Positions 52,311 to 60,270 of a DNA stretch of 64,000 nt are shown piece after piece. Within the stretch, counting starts at the first letter, position 1. Each line of letters begins with the position of its first letter. The notes under the pieces are model-generated. The model searched no databases and was not told where the DNA came from. It was given only the letters and a program-made list of their open reading frames with translations. The DNA is taken from the NCBI RefSeq assembly GCF_003627755.1, contig NZ_CP032695.1, positions 1,798,001 through 1,862,000 of the forward strand. The letters run 5' to 3'. The DNA is from Rhizobium jaguaris (GTDB taxonomy: Bacteria; Pseudomonadota; Alphaproteobacteria; Rhizobiales; Rhizobiaceae). Both the position numbers and the translations under genes were made by a program.

Positions 52311-55300
52311 ATGTCCTCGGAACCCAATCGCAGCTTTCAGACGCCACGGCGCGAAGAACTCGGTCTTTCCACACTTACGAATAGCGCCGGCCTATCGGTA
52401 TCGGCGCTACCGAACGGTACGGTTTTTGCCATCGACTTCGCCGACCAGCAGGGCGGTGTCATGATCAATCAGGTGCTGGGATCGCCTGTTTACGGCGGTA
52501 TCGGGCGCCTCTATCTGCGCATTGGCGGTTCACAGCCTAAAGTCGCCGAAATCGCCGGTCCCAAGGCCGCCGTGCGGTTCGGCCATGACGAGACGGGCTT
52601 TTGCTGGAGCGGCGAGACCGCCGGCATCCAGCATACGGTCCGGCTGCAGCTCCATTCCAGCGAAAGCGTCTGGTTCTGGCAGGTTTGGCTTGAAAATACG
52701 ACCAGCGCCGCGCTTTTGGCCGATCTCGTCCTGATCCAGGATGTCGGCCTCGGTGATCGTGGTTTCCTGATGAACAGCGAAGCCTATGCTTCGCAGTATA
52801 TCGACCACCACATTGCCGATCATGCCGCCTTTGGCCCAGTCGTGATGAACCGGCAGAACCTCAAGCAGGGTGGCGGGCGTAATCCGTGGCTCGCACAGGG
52901 CTGCCTTGATGGAGCCGCGGCCTATGCCACGGACGCGATCCAGCTGGTGGTGCCCGCCCGCGGCGGCGACGCGCACATGGTGCCGGGCTTCGGCGAAAGC
53001 CTGCCCAGCACGCCCCGGCAGCACGAAGTCGCCTGCCCGGCGATCCAGTCGAAGCCACTCGCGCTCGCGCCAGGGGCTGTTGTGACCACAACATTCTTTG
53101 GCCTGTTCGTTGCCGATCACCCTGCAGCCTCCGGCGATGCAGACCTTGCACGGCTCGACGCCCTGCCGCAGGCGCTCGGCGAACTGATCGCAACGGATAT
53201 TGCCGCCAGTCTGCCCGTTCGCAGCCTCGTGCAGGACGCCCCCCTGTTCGCAACCGAGCCATTGGACGAAGCGACGATCAACCGGCTTTATCCGAAGCGG
53301 ATGCTGGAAGAGCGTATCGATGGCCAGCTCTATTCCTTCTTCGTGCCGGACGGTTCGCTTAATCGCCACATCGTGTTGCGTGAGAAAGAGCATGTCGTTG
53401 CCCGCCGTCACGGGGCTATCGTTCGTAGTGGCCAGAACATGCTGTTGGACGACCAGACGCTGGCTGCAACCTGCTGGATGCAGGGCATCTTCGCCGCGCA
53501 GTTGACCATCGGCAATACGTCCTTCCACAAGCTCTTCTCGGTCTCCCGCGATCCCTACAACCTGACGCGGGCGAGCGGCCTGCGCATCCTCGTCGACCTC
53601 GGCGAAGGCTGGCGCCTGCTTGGCGTCCCCGCTGCCTTTGATATGGGATTGAGCGATGTCCGCTGGATCTATCGGCTTGCCGGCCGCACCATCACCGTGA
53701 CGGCGATCGCCTCCGGTGATGACCCCTCCATGCAGTGGAACGTCACGGTCGAAGGTACTGCCTGCCGCTTCCTGGTATTCGGCCACATCGTGCTTGGCGA
53801 ACGTGACTACGAAGCCGTCGCAAATATCGAGATCGACGCTGCCGCCAAGCGGATATCGTTCCGCCCCCAGCCGTCTTGGCTTTGGGATCGCTATCCGCAT
53901 GCCGCCTATCATCTCGTCACCTCGACGCCGGATGCCTTCGAAGCAGTCGGCGGCGATGAGCTTCTGTACAGCGACGGCATTTCTCGCAACGGCCCCTTCA
54001 TCGCGCTGAAGTCGCGCCCGACGCAAAGCTTCAGCTTTGCGGTCACCGGATCGATGACCGACGCAGCGGCAGGCGAACGTCTTGCCGCGCGTTACAAGGC
54101 CGGCGTCAGCAGCGAAGTGATGCTTGCCCCTGCACAGCGCTTCTGGAACCATGTGACGCGCGGCATGCGCATCGAAGGTGATGGGGCTGATGTCGTTGCA
54201 CAGGCTGTGATGCTGCCCTGGATTGCGCACGACGCGATCGTGCACTTGAGCGTACCGCACGGCCTCGAGCAATATACCGGCGCTGCCTGGGGGACGCGCG
54301 ACGTCTGCCAGGGACCGGTAGAATTCCTGCTCGCCTATGAACACGATGCCGAAGTGAAGCAGGTTCTGAGCACGGTCTTTTCGGAGCAATACCGGGATCG
54401 GGGCGACTGGCCGCAATGGTTCATGCTGGAGCCCTATGCCAATATCCGCGCCGGCGAGAGCCATGGAGATATCGTCGTTTGGCCGCTAAAGGCGCTGTGC
54501 GACTATATCGAGGCCACGGGCGATCTCGCTTTCCTGGCCGAAACCGTGCCATGGCGCGCCGACGATACCATGCAACGGACCGAAGAGACGGCGACGATTT
54601 CCGCGCATGTCGACAAGCTGCTCGATACCGTCCGCAGCCGCTTCGTGCCCGGCACCAGCCTGATCCGCTATGGCGAAGGCGATTGGAACGACAGCCTGCA
54701 GCCGGCCGATCCGCATTTGCGCGATTGGATGGTCAGCAGTTGGACCGTCTCGCTGCTCTACGAGCAGCTCGTGCGCTACGCCGCGATCCTGACGCTGTGC
54801 AGCCGCGCCGGGGAGGCGCAGACACTCAAGGAAACGGCCGCAGCCATGCGCGATGATTTCAACCGCCTCTTGATGCGCGACGGCGTCGTCGCCGGCTACG
54901 GCGTGTTCAATCCGAGCCATGACGGCGTCGAACTGCTGCTGCATCCGCAAGATACCCGCACCGGCCTGCATTATTCGCTGATCGCAATGACGCAGCCGAT
55001 GCTGGGTGGTCTCTTTACGCCCGAGCAGCGACATCAGCACATGAAGCTGATCAAGGACAATCTGCTGTTCCCGGACGGGGTGAGGCTGATGGAAAAGCCG
55101 GCGACCTATGCCGGTGGACCCGAGACTTTGTTCCGTCGCGCCGAATCCTCGTCCTTCTTTGGGCGCGAGATCGGGCTGATGTATGTGCATGCGCATCTGC
55201 GCTACTGCGAAGCGCTGGCCCTCGATAGTGATGCCGAAGGCGTCTGGAGCGCACTGGCGCTCGCCAATCCGATCGCGGTCAGCGGCCGGCTCGACCATGC

Positions 55301-55571
55301 ATCGCTGCGCCAGCGCAACACCTATTTCAGCAGCAGCGACGCTGCCTTCGCCGATCGTTATCACGCGTCTGATGATTGGGATCGCGTCAAGGCAGGCGAT
55401 ATCGCCGTCGACGGCGGCTGGCGCATCTATTCGAGCGGCCCTGGCCTCTACACGAAGAGCCTGATCAACAATGTCTTTGGCTTCAAACGGCACTTCGGGA
55501 AACGGATCCGTAAGCCGTTATTGCCGGCGTCGATTGCCGTTTCCGAAGTTGAACTGAATTTCGAGGCGTAA
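52311..55571 (+). CDS. GH94-like glycoside phosphorylase (1,2-beta-oligoglucan phosphorylase type?)
   Basis: 1086 residues. The N-terminal two thirds are beta-sandwich domains, and the C-terminal part is an (alpha/alpha)6 barrel of the GH94/GH36-like type. Barrel landmarks are GTRDVCQGPVEFLLA, GDWPQWFMLEPY, HGDIVVWPLKALCDY, the general-acid Asp in GDWNDSL (about residue 791) and the phosphate-site region LMEKPATYAGG. The length and N-terminal extension fit the bacterial 1,2-beta-oligoglucan phosphorylase class better than the roughly 800-residue cellobiose phosphorylases. It would split a beta-linked glucan with phosphate to a sugar 1-phosphate. No signal peptide. It is 98 bases after the GH2 gene, with a strong terminator after it. 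Exact linkage specificity is uncertain. Confidence 0.75.
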   Translation: MSSEPNRSFQTPRREELGLSTLTNSAGLSVSALPNGTVFAIDFADQQGGVMINQVLGSPVYGGIGRLYLRIGGSQPKVAEIAGPKAAVRFGHDETGFCWSGETAGIQHTVRLQLHSSESVWFWQVWLENTTSAALLADLVLIQDVGLGDRGFLMNSEAYASQYIDHHIADHAAFGPVVMNRQNLKQGGGRNPWLAQGCLDGAAAYATDAIQLVVPARGGDAHMVPGFGESLPSTPRQHEVACPAIQSKPLALAPGAVVTTTFFGLFVADHPAASGDADLARLDALPQALGELIATDIAASLPVRSLVQDAPLFATEPLDEATINRLYPKRMLEERIDGQLYSFFVPDGSLNRHIVLREKEHVVARRHGAIVRSGQNMLLDDQTLAATCWMQGIFAAQLTIGNTSFHKLFSVSRDPYNLTRASGLRILVDLGEGWRLLGVPAAFDMGLSDVRWIYRLAGRTITVTAIASGDDPSMQWNVTVEGTACRFLVFGHIVLGERDYEAVANIEIDAAAKRISFRPQPSWLWDRYPHAAYHLVTSTPDAFEAVGGDELLYSDGISRNGPFIALKSRPTQSFSFAVTGSMTDAAAGERLAARYKAGVSSEVMLAPAQRFWNHVTRGMRIEGDGADVVAQAVMLPWIAHDAIVHLSVPHGLEQYTGAAWGTRDVCQGPVEFLLAYEHDAEVKQVLSTVFSEQYRDRGDWPQWFMLEPYANIRAGESHGDIVVWPLKALCDYIEATGDLAFLAETVPWRADDTMQRTEETATISAHVDKLLDTVRSRFVPGTSLIRYGEGDWNDSLQPADPHLRDWMVSSWTVSLLYEQLVRYAAILTLCSRAGEAQTLKETAAAMRDDFNRLLMRDGVVAGYGVFNPSHDGVELLLHPQDTRTGLHYSLIAMTQPMLGGLFTPEQRHQHMKLIKDNLLFPDGVRLMEKPATYAGGPETLFRRAESSSFFGREIGLMYVHAHLRYCEALALDSDAEGVWSALALANPIAVSGRLDHASLRQRNTYFSSSDAAFADRYHASDDWDRVKAGDIAVDGGWRIYSSGPGLYTKSLINNVFGFKRHFGKRIRKPLLPASIAVSEVELNFEA

Positions 55572-55576
55572 TCGCG

Positions 55577-55603
55577 AAGGGAGCCGCTTGTTGCGGCTCC
55601 CTT
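55577..55603 (+). terminator. Rho-independent-type terminator after the GH94-like gene
   Basis: AAGGGAGCCGC (55577-55587), TTGTT loop, GCGGCTCCCTT (55593-55603): a perfect 11-bp stem immediately after the stop, with a short CCAATTT tail. A separate 12-bp palindrome GCACAATTGTGC follows at 55611-55622. Confidence 0.85.
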
Positions 55604-55680
55604 CCAATTTGCACAATTGTGCAGCAATCGTCACCAACCGCTTCTGCCCGGACTGAGCGGCCCGCCGATCTCACCCAATG

Positions 55681-56085
55681 TCACTTCACGGGCAGGACAA
55701 CCGGCGCACCCTTGTTCTTGAGCAGGACGACGATAAATTTTGCCGGTTTGGTATTGCTTGCATTGCGGCTGACCAAGTGAATGTCGGTGGGACTTTCATA
55801 ATAGGTCTCTCCCGCCGACACGGTTACCTCTTTTTGTCCCTTGACCTGCATCACGACCGAGCCCTCCAGAGCGTAGACGAATGCATTCGCCTCGTGTTTG
55901 TGAATAGGCGAGGAACCTCCCGGTCCATACTCGACCGATATCATCAGCCCCTCCTTGCCCGGATAATTTGGAAGGTCTTTTTGCATGAGAGGCGTGACGT
56001 GTGCGGTGTCTTCCGCGGCAACCGCTAATGTGCCAAAGAGGCAAACTGCAGCCGACACAAATAGCCTTGGCAAAATCGAATTCAT
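55681..56085 (-). CDS. Secreted cupin-domain protein
   Basis: 134 residues with a signal peptide (MNSILPRLFVSAAVCLFGTL, cleavage near AVA-AE, residue 24) and one cupin barrel: PIHKHEANAFVYALEGS carries the metal-type His-x-His and Glu, and the second motif is YYESPTDIHLVSRNAS. It is periplasmic, with sugar, phenolic or metal binding possible and function unknown. AGGAGG precedes the ATG. It is convergent with the glycan locus and tandem with the nitroreductase (98 bases downstream of it), with no clear functional link. Confidence 0.87.
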   Translation of the reverse strand: MNSILPRLFVSAAVCLFGTLAVAAEDTAHVTPLMQKDLPNYPGKEGLMISVEYGPGGSSPIHKHEANAFVYALEGSVVMQVKGQKEVTVSAGETYYESPTDIHLVSRNASNTKPAKFIVVLLKNKGAPVVLPVK

Positions 56086-56183
56086 TGTCGTAATCCTCCT
56101 GGTTGTTGAATCGTAGATACTCTGAGTCCGATCAGGATGACTTCAACGCCCCAAGTCGGCCTTCGCAGAGTGGGGGCATCGTT

Positions 56184-56900
56184 TCATACACCCAGCAACG
56201 AATCGCCGCGCGCTATTTGCGCCGATCGTTGCGAAGTCGAGTCGACGAACGTGACGGTCTCGTTCAGTGGCGCCCGGCCAGTACGGATGTAAGGCGCTGT
56301 CACATCCTCGTACCCGATCGACATGCCGCAGAACAGGATGAGCCCTTCGCGCGGCGACAGGATCTCCGCGACGGTCTTGCGGTAGACTGACCAAGCCATT
56401 TGGGTGCAACTGTGCAATCCCTCGCCGCGCAGCAGCAGCATGATGGTCTGAAGATACATGCCCACATCGGCCCATTGGGCTAGACCCAGGTCGCGGTCGA
56501 TGTAGCAGAACAGGGCGGCAGGCGCGCCGAAACAATCCCAATTCGCGGAAGCCGCTCTCTGACTTGCCTCCCAGTCGCCGTCCGCAATGCCAAGTGCGCT
56601 GTAGCGTTCATGGCCGAAGGCGGATCGACGTTCGCGGTACGGAGACTTCATTGCGGGCGGATACATTTCGTATTCCCGCTCGTCCCAGGGATCGCCTGCG
56701 ACCACGCGTTTCCCCGCGCGCTTCTTGAGCTCGGCAAGCGGCGCTCCGGTCACCACATAGGTGTTCCACGGCTGGATGTTCGATCCGGACGGAGCCCAAG
56801 TCGCGGCGAGCAGCACGCGCTCCAGCACATCCTTCGGGATATCCCGATCGATGAACCTGCGCACCGCCCGCCGGCTCTTGACCGCCTCATACACGTCCAT
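56184..56900 (-). CDS. Nitroreductase family FMN protein
   Basis: 238 residues. The FMN-binding signature is SRRAVRRFIDRDIP (residues 9-22) and WAPSGSNIQPWNTYVV (35-50). The LAQWADVGMYLQTIMLLL helix of the dimer interface and CTQMAWSVYR follow. It would use NAD(P)H to reduce nitroaromatics, quinones or enones. GGAAGG precedes the ATG. The gene stands alone between the cupin and MFS genes. Confidence 0.91.
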   Translation of the reverse strand: MDVYEAVKSRRAVRRFIDRDIPKDVLERVLLAATWAPSGSNIQPWNTYVVTGAPLAELKKRAGKRVVAGDPWDEREYEMYPPAMKSPYRERRSAFGHERYSALGIADGDWEASQRAASANWDCFGAPAALFCYIDRDLGLAQWADVGMYLQTIMLLLRGEGLHSCTQMAWSVYRKTVAEILSPREGLILFCGMSIGYEDVTAPYIRTGRAPLNETVTFVDSTSQRSAQIARGDSLLGV

Positions 56901-57058
56901 GATCGTTTACCTTCCGGTTGCCAAGTCCCAAGCAACCAAGAGGTACCAATTAGAAATGAGCCGGCCAATTATGCGCAGTGTTCGTCCGCGCACTGCAATT
57001 GGTTAGACGAAGCCATACCAAGGGTTAGGTGAAAACTCATACTGTGACTACTTCCTGG

Positions 57059-58258
57059 CTAGGTTCGGGCACTGGCAGCGCCAGGCGCCGCCACAAAGGC
57101 CGAGCGGCGGTCGAGCGCGCCGCTCCAACGGGTGAGGACAAGGGCCGCGGCGACCAGGATCGCACCGACCCAGGGGGTGGCGCCGAGGCCAAGCGAGGAT
57201 TCCACAACCAGGCCGCCGATCCAGGCACCGGCGGCGATGCCAAAGTTGAAGGCGGCGATGTTCAGCGCCGAGGCGACGTCGACAGCCGCCGGACGCACCT
57301 GGCGGGCAAGCTGGACGACATAGAGCTGCAGCCCCGGGACATTGGCGAAGGACAGGAAGCCGAGAGCAGCCAAAGTCGGAATTGCCAGCCAGGGCGAGAC
57401 GGCGGTGAAGCTGAAAAGCACGAGCACGATTGCCTGGGTTATGAACAACCCCGTCAGCGCCCTGACCGGATTGCCATTGGCAAGGCGGCCGCCAACAACA
57501 TTACCGACGGCGATGGCGACGCCATAAAGCACCAGGATCAGGCTGACAGCGGAGGCCGCAAAGCCGGTCACCTCCTGCAGGATCGAGGCCAGGAAGGTAA
57601 AGGCGACGAACGTGCCGCCGTAGCCCAGCGCCGTCATGGCAAAGACGATCAGCAGCCGGCCACTTGCAAGCACGCGGACCTGCTCGCCGATGCCTGCCGG
57701 CGGCGCCTTCTTCAGATTTGACGGCAATAGCAGCGCGATGCCGGCAAAGGCGATGACGCCGAGAACGGCAACAGCAGCGAAAGTGGCCCGCCAGCCGAAA
57801 GTCTGGCCGATGAACGTGCCGAGCGGCACGCCAGTGACGATCGCCACCGTGAGCCCCATGAACATCATAGCGATGGCCGAAGCCCGGCGGTTTTCCGGCA
57901 CGAGATCAGCCGCGATAGTCGATCCGACGGAAAAGAAGACACCGTGGGCGAAGGCCGAAAGCACCCGGGCGACAAGCAGCGGCTCGTAGCCGGGGCTCAA
58001 AGCCGCCATGCCGTTGCCGGCAATGAAAAGCGCCATCAGGCCGAGCAGCAGCGGCTTGCGCTCGATGCGGCCAGTGAGCGCCGTCAGGATCGGGGCGCCG
58101 AAGGTGACGCCGAGCGCATAGACGCTGACAATGAGGCCGGCAAGCGGAAGAGTGATATGAAGATCGGTCGCAACGGTTGGCAGCAGACCGACGATGACGA
58201 ATTCGGTGGTGCCGATCGCGTAGGCCGCGATCGTCAAGGCAAAGAGAGCTGATGGCAT
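57059..58258 (-). CDS. MFS transporter (AraJ/sugar-efflux or drug-efflux type)
   Basis: 399 residues with twelve predicted helices. The N-terminus AAYAIGTTEFVIVGLLP is the hallmark of the AraJ/SotB-like DHA1 group, and the loop 2-3 region (ALTGRIERKPLLLG) and GVFFSVGSTIAADLVPENRRA also fit. It exports small molecules or sugars across the inner membrane. It is divergent from the LysR gene at 58398 across 139 bases, and that LysR protein is probably its regulator. Confidence 0.9.
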   Translation of the reverse strand: MPSALFALTIAAYAIGTTEFVIVGLLPTVATDLHITLPLAGLIVSVYALGVTFGAPILTALTGRIERKPLLLGLMALFIAGNGMAALSPGYEPLLVARVLSAFAHGVFFSVGSTIAADLVPENRRASAIAMMFMGLTVAIVTGVPLGTFIGQTFGWRATFAAVAVLGVIAFAGIALLLPSNLKKAPPAGIGEQVRVLASGRLLIVFAMTALGYGGTFVAFTFLASILQEVTGFAASAVSLILVLYGVAIAVGNVVGGRLANGNPVRALTGLFITQAIVLVLFSFTAVSPWLAIPTLAALGFLSFANVPGLQLYVVQLARQVRPAAVDVASALNIAAFNFGIAAGAWIGGLVVESSLGLGATPWVGAILVAAALVLTRWSGALDRRSAFVAAPGAASART

Positions 58259-58371
58259 GACGTGACCCGTCGAAAAAGCGTCCGGAGCATCCGGCTGCGC
58301 TGGTTCTTGTTCGGCCAGAATATGGCCTCAAGACATTCAATGGATAATCCAGTACATAAACTCAGCACTTG

Positions 58372-58384
58372 TGAATTAAATTCA
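58372..58384. promoter_or_regulatory. Dyad in the MFS / LysR intergenic region
   Basis: TGAATT-A-AATTCA, 6-bp inverted arms with one central base, lies 13 bases before the LysR ATG. It is a candidate site for autoregulation by the LysR protein; the spacing is shorter than the usual T-N11-A box. Confidence 0.35.
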
Positions 58385-58397
58385 AAAAGATGAGAAC

Positions 58398-59297
58398 ATG
58401 GTAGATAATCGCGCCGGTGAGATGGATGTCTTTGTCGAGGTGGCCGAGCTTCATAGCTTCTCGGCGGCGGGACGGAAATTGCGCCTGTCGCCCTCCGCCG
58501 TCAGCAAGCTCGTCACCCGCCTGGAGGACCGGCTCGGCACACGCCTTCTCGTGCGCACCACCCGTGCACTGCAATTGACTCCGGAAGGTGAGATGTACCT
58601 TGAGCGGGCGCGACGTATCCTCGCCGACATACAGGAGACGGAGCGTGTCGTGGCCGCCGGTGGCGCGGCGGTCCCTCGCGGACGTCTGCGTGTCAGCGCA
58701 TCGGTCGCGGTCGGGGTGCACTACGTCGTGCCGCTCATTCCGGATTTCCTGGCGCGCTACCCGGAAATCGAACTCGACCTCTCCCTCAACGACAGCATCA
58801 TCGATATCGTCGGTGAACGCGCCGATGTCGCCATCCGCTCGGGACTGTTGCGCGACAGTTCGCTGAAAGCCCGCAAGCTGCTTGAGAGTCGGCGCGTCAT
58901 CGTCGCCGCACCGGCCTACGTTGCAGCACATGGCATGCCGGCGACACCCGACGATCTGGACCGACACAATTGCCTGACTTTCAACTTCCGCCCGACGGCC
59001 GAGGGCTGGCCCTTTCGCGATCCGGCCACCGGATCGGGGTTCGTGAAACCGGTCTATGGCAATCTGCAGGCCAATAATGGACCTACGGTGCGCAGTCTGT
59101 GTCTCGCTGGCCTCGGCCTTGCCCGCGTCGGATATTTTCATGTGCAGCCGGATATCGAGGCCGGCGCGCTTGTGCCGGTGCTGGAGGACTTCAATGCGGG
59201 AGATATCGAACTGATCCATGCCGTCTATGCCGGCCATGACCATCTTGCCGCCCGCATCCGCGCCTTTATCGACTTTCTGGCATCGCGAATCACGTAA
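58398..59297 (+). CDS. LysR-family transcriptional regulator
   Basis: 299 residues. The helix-turn-helix spans about 5-62 (FSAAGRKLRLSPSAVSKLVTRLEDRLGTRLLVRTTRALQLT), followed by a LysR substrate-binding domain with RLRVSASVAVGVHYVVPLIPDFL and ERADVAIRSGLLRDSSL. It belongs to the CrgA-like group that commonly controls divergent oxidoreductase or MFS genes. The target is probably the MFS exporter at 58258. The effector is unknown. Confidence 0.91.
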   Translation: MVDNRAGEMDVFVEVAELHSFSAAGRKLRLSPSAVSKLVTRLEDRLGTRLLVRTTRALQLTPEGEMYLERARRILADIQETERVVAAGGAAVPRGRLRVSASVAVGVHYVVPLIPDFLARYPEIELDLSLNDSIIDIVGERADVAIRSGLLRDSSLKARKLLESRRVIVAAPAYVAAHGMPATPDDLDRHNCLTFNFRPTAEGWPFRDPATGSGFVKPVYGNLQANNGPTVRSLCLAGLGLARVGYFHVQPDIEAGALVPVLEDFNAGDIELIHAVYAGHDHLAARIRAFIDFLASRIT

Positions 59298-59333
59298 AAC
59301 AGCGATGACCATCAGATAAGCAGAGGGCAGGAT

Positions 59334-59993
59334 TTGGAGACGGCGCTTTATCTTCCGATCAAGAATTTCCTGGAGGCAGCCGGCTATGCGGTAAAGGGCG
59401 AGATCGGCAGTTGCGATCTTGTCGGCCTGAGTGGCGACGAACCGCCCGTCGTCGTCATTTGCGAGTTGAAGCTGGCCTTCAATCTGGAACTGGTGCTGCA
59501 GGCGGTCGATCGGGCGACGGCAAGCGACGAGGTCTGGATTGCCGCCCGCGTCTCGGCGAAGGGCAAGGGGCGAGAAAGCGACCGCCGGTTTCGCGATCTC
59601 TGCCGCCGTCTCGGCTTCGGCATGCTGGCCGTTGCCGACAACGGCACTGTCGACGTCATCGTCAGTCCGGTTGCGCCGATGCCCCGCAAAAACACGCGCC
59701 GGCGATCACGCCTCGTTGAGGAGCATAGGCGGCGCAAGGGCGATCCCACACGCGGCGGCAGCACGCGTTCGCCGATCATGACCGCCTATCGCCAACAGGC
59801 ACTCGCCTGTGCAGTTGCCATCCAGAACGGCCAGCAGCGCCCCAAGGATATTCGCGCCAACGCCCCTGAAGCCGCAAAGATCTTGCAGCATAACGTCTAT
59901 GGCTGGTTCGAACGCGTTGACCGCGGCATTTACGCCCTGACCGAACTTGGTTCGGAGGCGCTGAAGCGCTGGCCACAGGCGGATGGTGCCTGA
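59334..59993 (+). CDS. DUF2161 family protein with PD-(D/E)XK nuclease-like core (TTG start)
   Basis: 219 residues. The N-terminal half has the arrangement CDLVGL (Asp28) then VVICELKLAF (Glu44-x-Lys46) and LQAVDRA, matching a PD-(D/E)XK restriction-like nuclease core. A basic region (RRRSRLVEEHRRRKGD, about 121-136) leads to a C-terminal winged-helix-like part ending YGWFERVDRGIYALTELG. The role is unknown; DNA binding or cleavage is plausible. The TTG start at 59334, after AGAGGGCAGGA, gives the full-length family N-terminus. It lies 36 bases after the LysR stop and may be co-transcribed with it. Confidence 0.82.
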   Translation: METALYLPIKNFLEAAGYAVKGEIGSCDLVGLSGDEPPVVVICELKLAFNLELVLQAVDRATASDEVWIAARVSAKGKGRESDRRFRDLCRRLGFGMLAVADNGTVDVIVSPVAPMPRKNTRRRSRLVEEHRRRKGDPTRGGSTRSPIMTAYRQQALACAVAIQNGQQRPKDIRANAPEAAKILQHNVYGWFERVDRGIYALTELGSEALKRWPQADGA

Positions 59994-60270
59994 ACAATAA
60001 ATATGGAGAAATTCCGGCGCAGAAATATTAAATTCTAGTAATGTCTTGCAATATTGTAATATAAACATGATCAATATTTAATTTGTAAAAGTTACCAGGC
60101 GGATCATATAAATCATCAGCGCCACTTCTTCTTTCCGCTGCAAATTCTGCAGTAACTTAGAGCAATCAAAGTTCTCGGGAAAGAATAGAAATGGCACTCC
60201 GTTTGACGCCTGGTCCTGGACATGGACCCAAGACGCCATATCGCCAACGATCACGTAAGGGACATCTGCC

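Noticed and set aside
52530..54464. 644-codon minus-strand frame inside the GH94-like gene
   Set aside because: Antisense to a gene with conserved catalytic motifs; no family features of its own.
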